This document shows positions 21,160 through 21,656 of a stretch of DNA of 21,656 nt, piece after piece. A program made the translations under genes and the position numbers. The DNA lies in contig PMBX01000104.1 of the NCBI GenBank assembly GCA_003153915.1, positions 5,532 to 27,187 of the forward strand, written 5' to 3'. The notes beneath the pieces were generated by a model. That model was given only the letters and a program-made list of their open reading frames with translations. It made no database searches and had not been told where the DNA came from. The stretch is from Phycisphaerales bacterium. Lineage in GTDB: Bacteria; Planctomycetota; Phycisphaerae; SM23-33. Each line of letters opens with the position of its first letter. Within the stretch, counting starts at the first letter, position 1.

Positions 21160-21656
21160 ATGAATGAACCGATGGACCCGCTGATTTCCTCCGCCCGACA
21201 GATTCTGGAAACCGAGCTGCTTCTAGGCGGTCGGTTCCTCCCTGCCGTGCGAAACCCCCTGCCCGCCCCGGCGGGGGTAATCTCCCTGGAGGATCGGCAG
21301 CGGTTGCTGGAGGAGATCGACCTCGGCCAGGTGCGAGCCTGCACGCTTTGCCGGCTGTCCAAGGGACGCACCCAGACGGTCTTCGGCGAGGGAAGTCCGC
21401 GGGCGGAATTGGTCTTCGTGGGCGAAGGTCCCGGCGAGGAAGAAGACCGCACGGGGCGTCCTTTCGTCGGCCGGGCGGGGGAACTGCTGGGCAAGATGAT
21501 CCAGGCTATGGGCCTGTCGCGCGGGGATGTCTATATCTGCAACATGGTAAAGTGTCGCCCCCCAAACAACCGCGCGCCGATGGGCGACGAGGTCCAGGCC
21601 TGCTGGCCGTACCTGATGCGCCAGCTTCAGATACTTTCTCCCCGTGTCATCGTCAC
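21160..21656 (+). CDS. Family 4 (Fe-S) uracil-DNA glycosylase, 3'-truncated by the window edge
   Basis: Family 4 glycosylases remove uracil from DNA and carry a 4Fe-4S cluster. The 165 visible residues include all four cluster cysteines (C61 and C64 in ACTLC, C132 in KCRPPNNR, C148 in ACWPYL). They also include the uracil-binding region VFGEGSPRAELVFVGEGPGEEEDRTGRPF read in two parts: GEGPGEEED (motif A) and the following GRPFVGRAG. The frame is still open at base 21656 at SPRVIVT, so the C-terminal motif with the catalytic His is beyond the window. An N-terminal extension of about 50 residues precedes the first cysteine. The SPO1 DNA polymerase-related proteins belong to the same family. It lies 69 bases after mtaB. 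Confidence 0.92.
   Translation, partial: MNEPMDPLISSARQILETELLLGGRFLPAVRNPLPAPAGVISLEDRQRLLEEIDLGQVRACTLCRLSKGRTQTVFGEGSPRAELVFVGEGPGEEEDRTGRPFVGRAGELLGKMIQAMGLSRGDVYICNMVKCRPPNNRAPMGDEVQACWPYLMRQLQILSPRVIV

Overview
The window is about 21.7 kb of GC-rich bacterial chromosome, tightly packed with genes on both strands. No rRNA, tRNA, insertion sequence or CRISPR array was seen. The gene content suggests a planctomycete or another member of the PVC group. Pointers are a type IV pilus-type PilM/PilO/secretin cluster arranged like the Amuc_1098-1101 cluster known from Akkermansia, very large alanine/proline-rich envelope proteins, a DhnA-like aldolase with a low-complexity tail, and secreted proteins of unfamiliar families. 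This placement is inferred from family resemblance; no marker phylogeny was possible.

Region 1 (1-2660, + strand) holds nucleic acid and translation genes: the 3' part of trmB, then rsmD, a class II CCA/poly(A) nucleotidyltransferase, and a 45-residue, extremely basic small protein with its own good promoter. Region 2 (2676-5962) holds a secreted or lipid-anchored protein of unknown function on the + strand, facing a DhnA-like aldolase and peptide deformylase (def) on the - strand. Region 3 (6004-9796, + strand) holds rnc, a membrane-anchored PGRP/amidase-like protein that lacks a usual zinc ligand, rph, a lipoprotein with two SPOR-like repeats, and rdgB, whose start overlaps the lipoprotein gene.

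Region 4 (9839-19563, - strand) is the main feature: a four-gene envelope operon. It encodes a PilM-PilN fusion, a PilO-like inner-membrane protein, a 648-residue single-pass membrane protein of no recognised family in the position of PilP, and a 1214-residue secretin (PilQ/GspD type). A textbook Rho-independent terminator closes it. The first three proteins carry almost the same short motif (R-[EQ]-F-I-E-[ED]-[VL]-E) inside low-complexity linkers, which suggests a shared docking or processing element. No pilin, PilB, PilC or PilT is present, so any motor lies elsewhere. Region 5 (19505-21656, + strand) holds mtaB, divergent from the pil operon across a compact bidirectional promoter flanked by two palindromes, and the 5' part of a family 4 Fe-S uracil-DNA glycosylase.

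Promoter-like elements with -10 boxes ending only 6-8 bases before the start codon occur at cca, def, rph and the glycosylase gene. Leaderless transcription may therefore be common here. Other genes (rsmD, rnc, rdgB and the pil genes) have ordinary Shine-Dalgarno sites.
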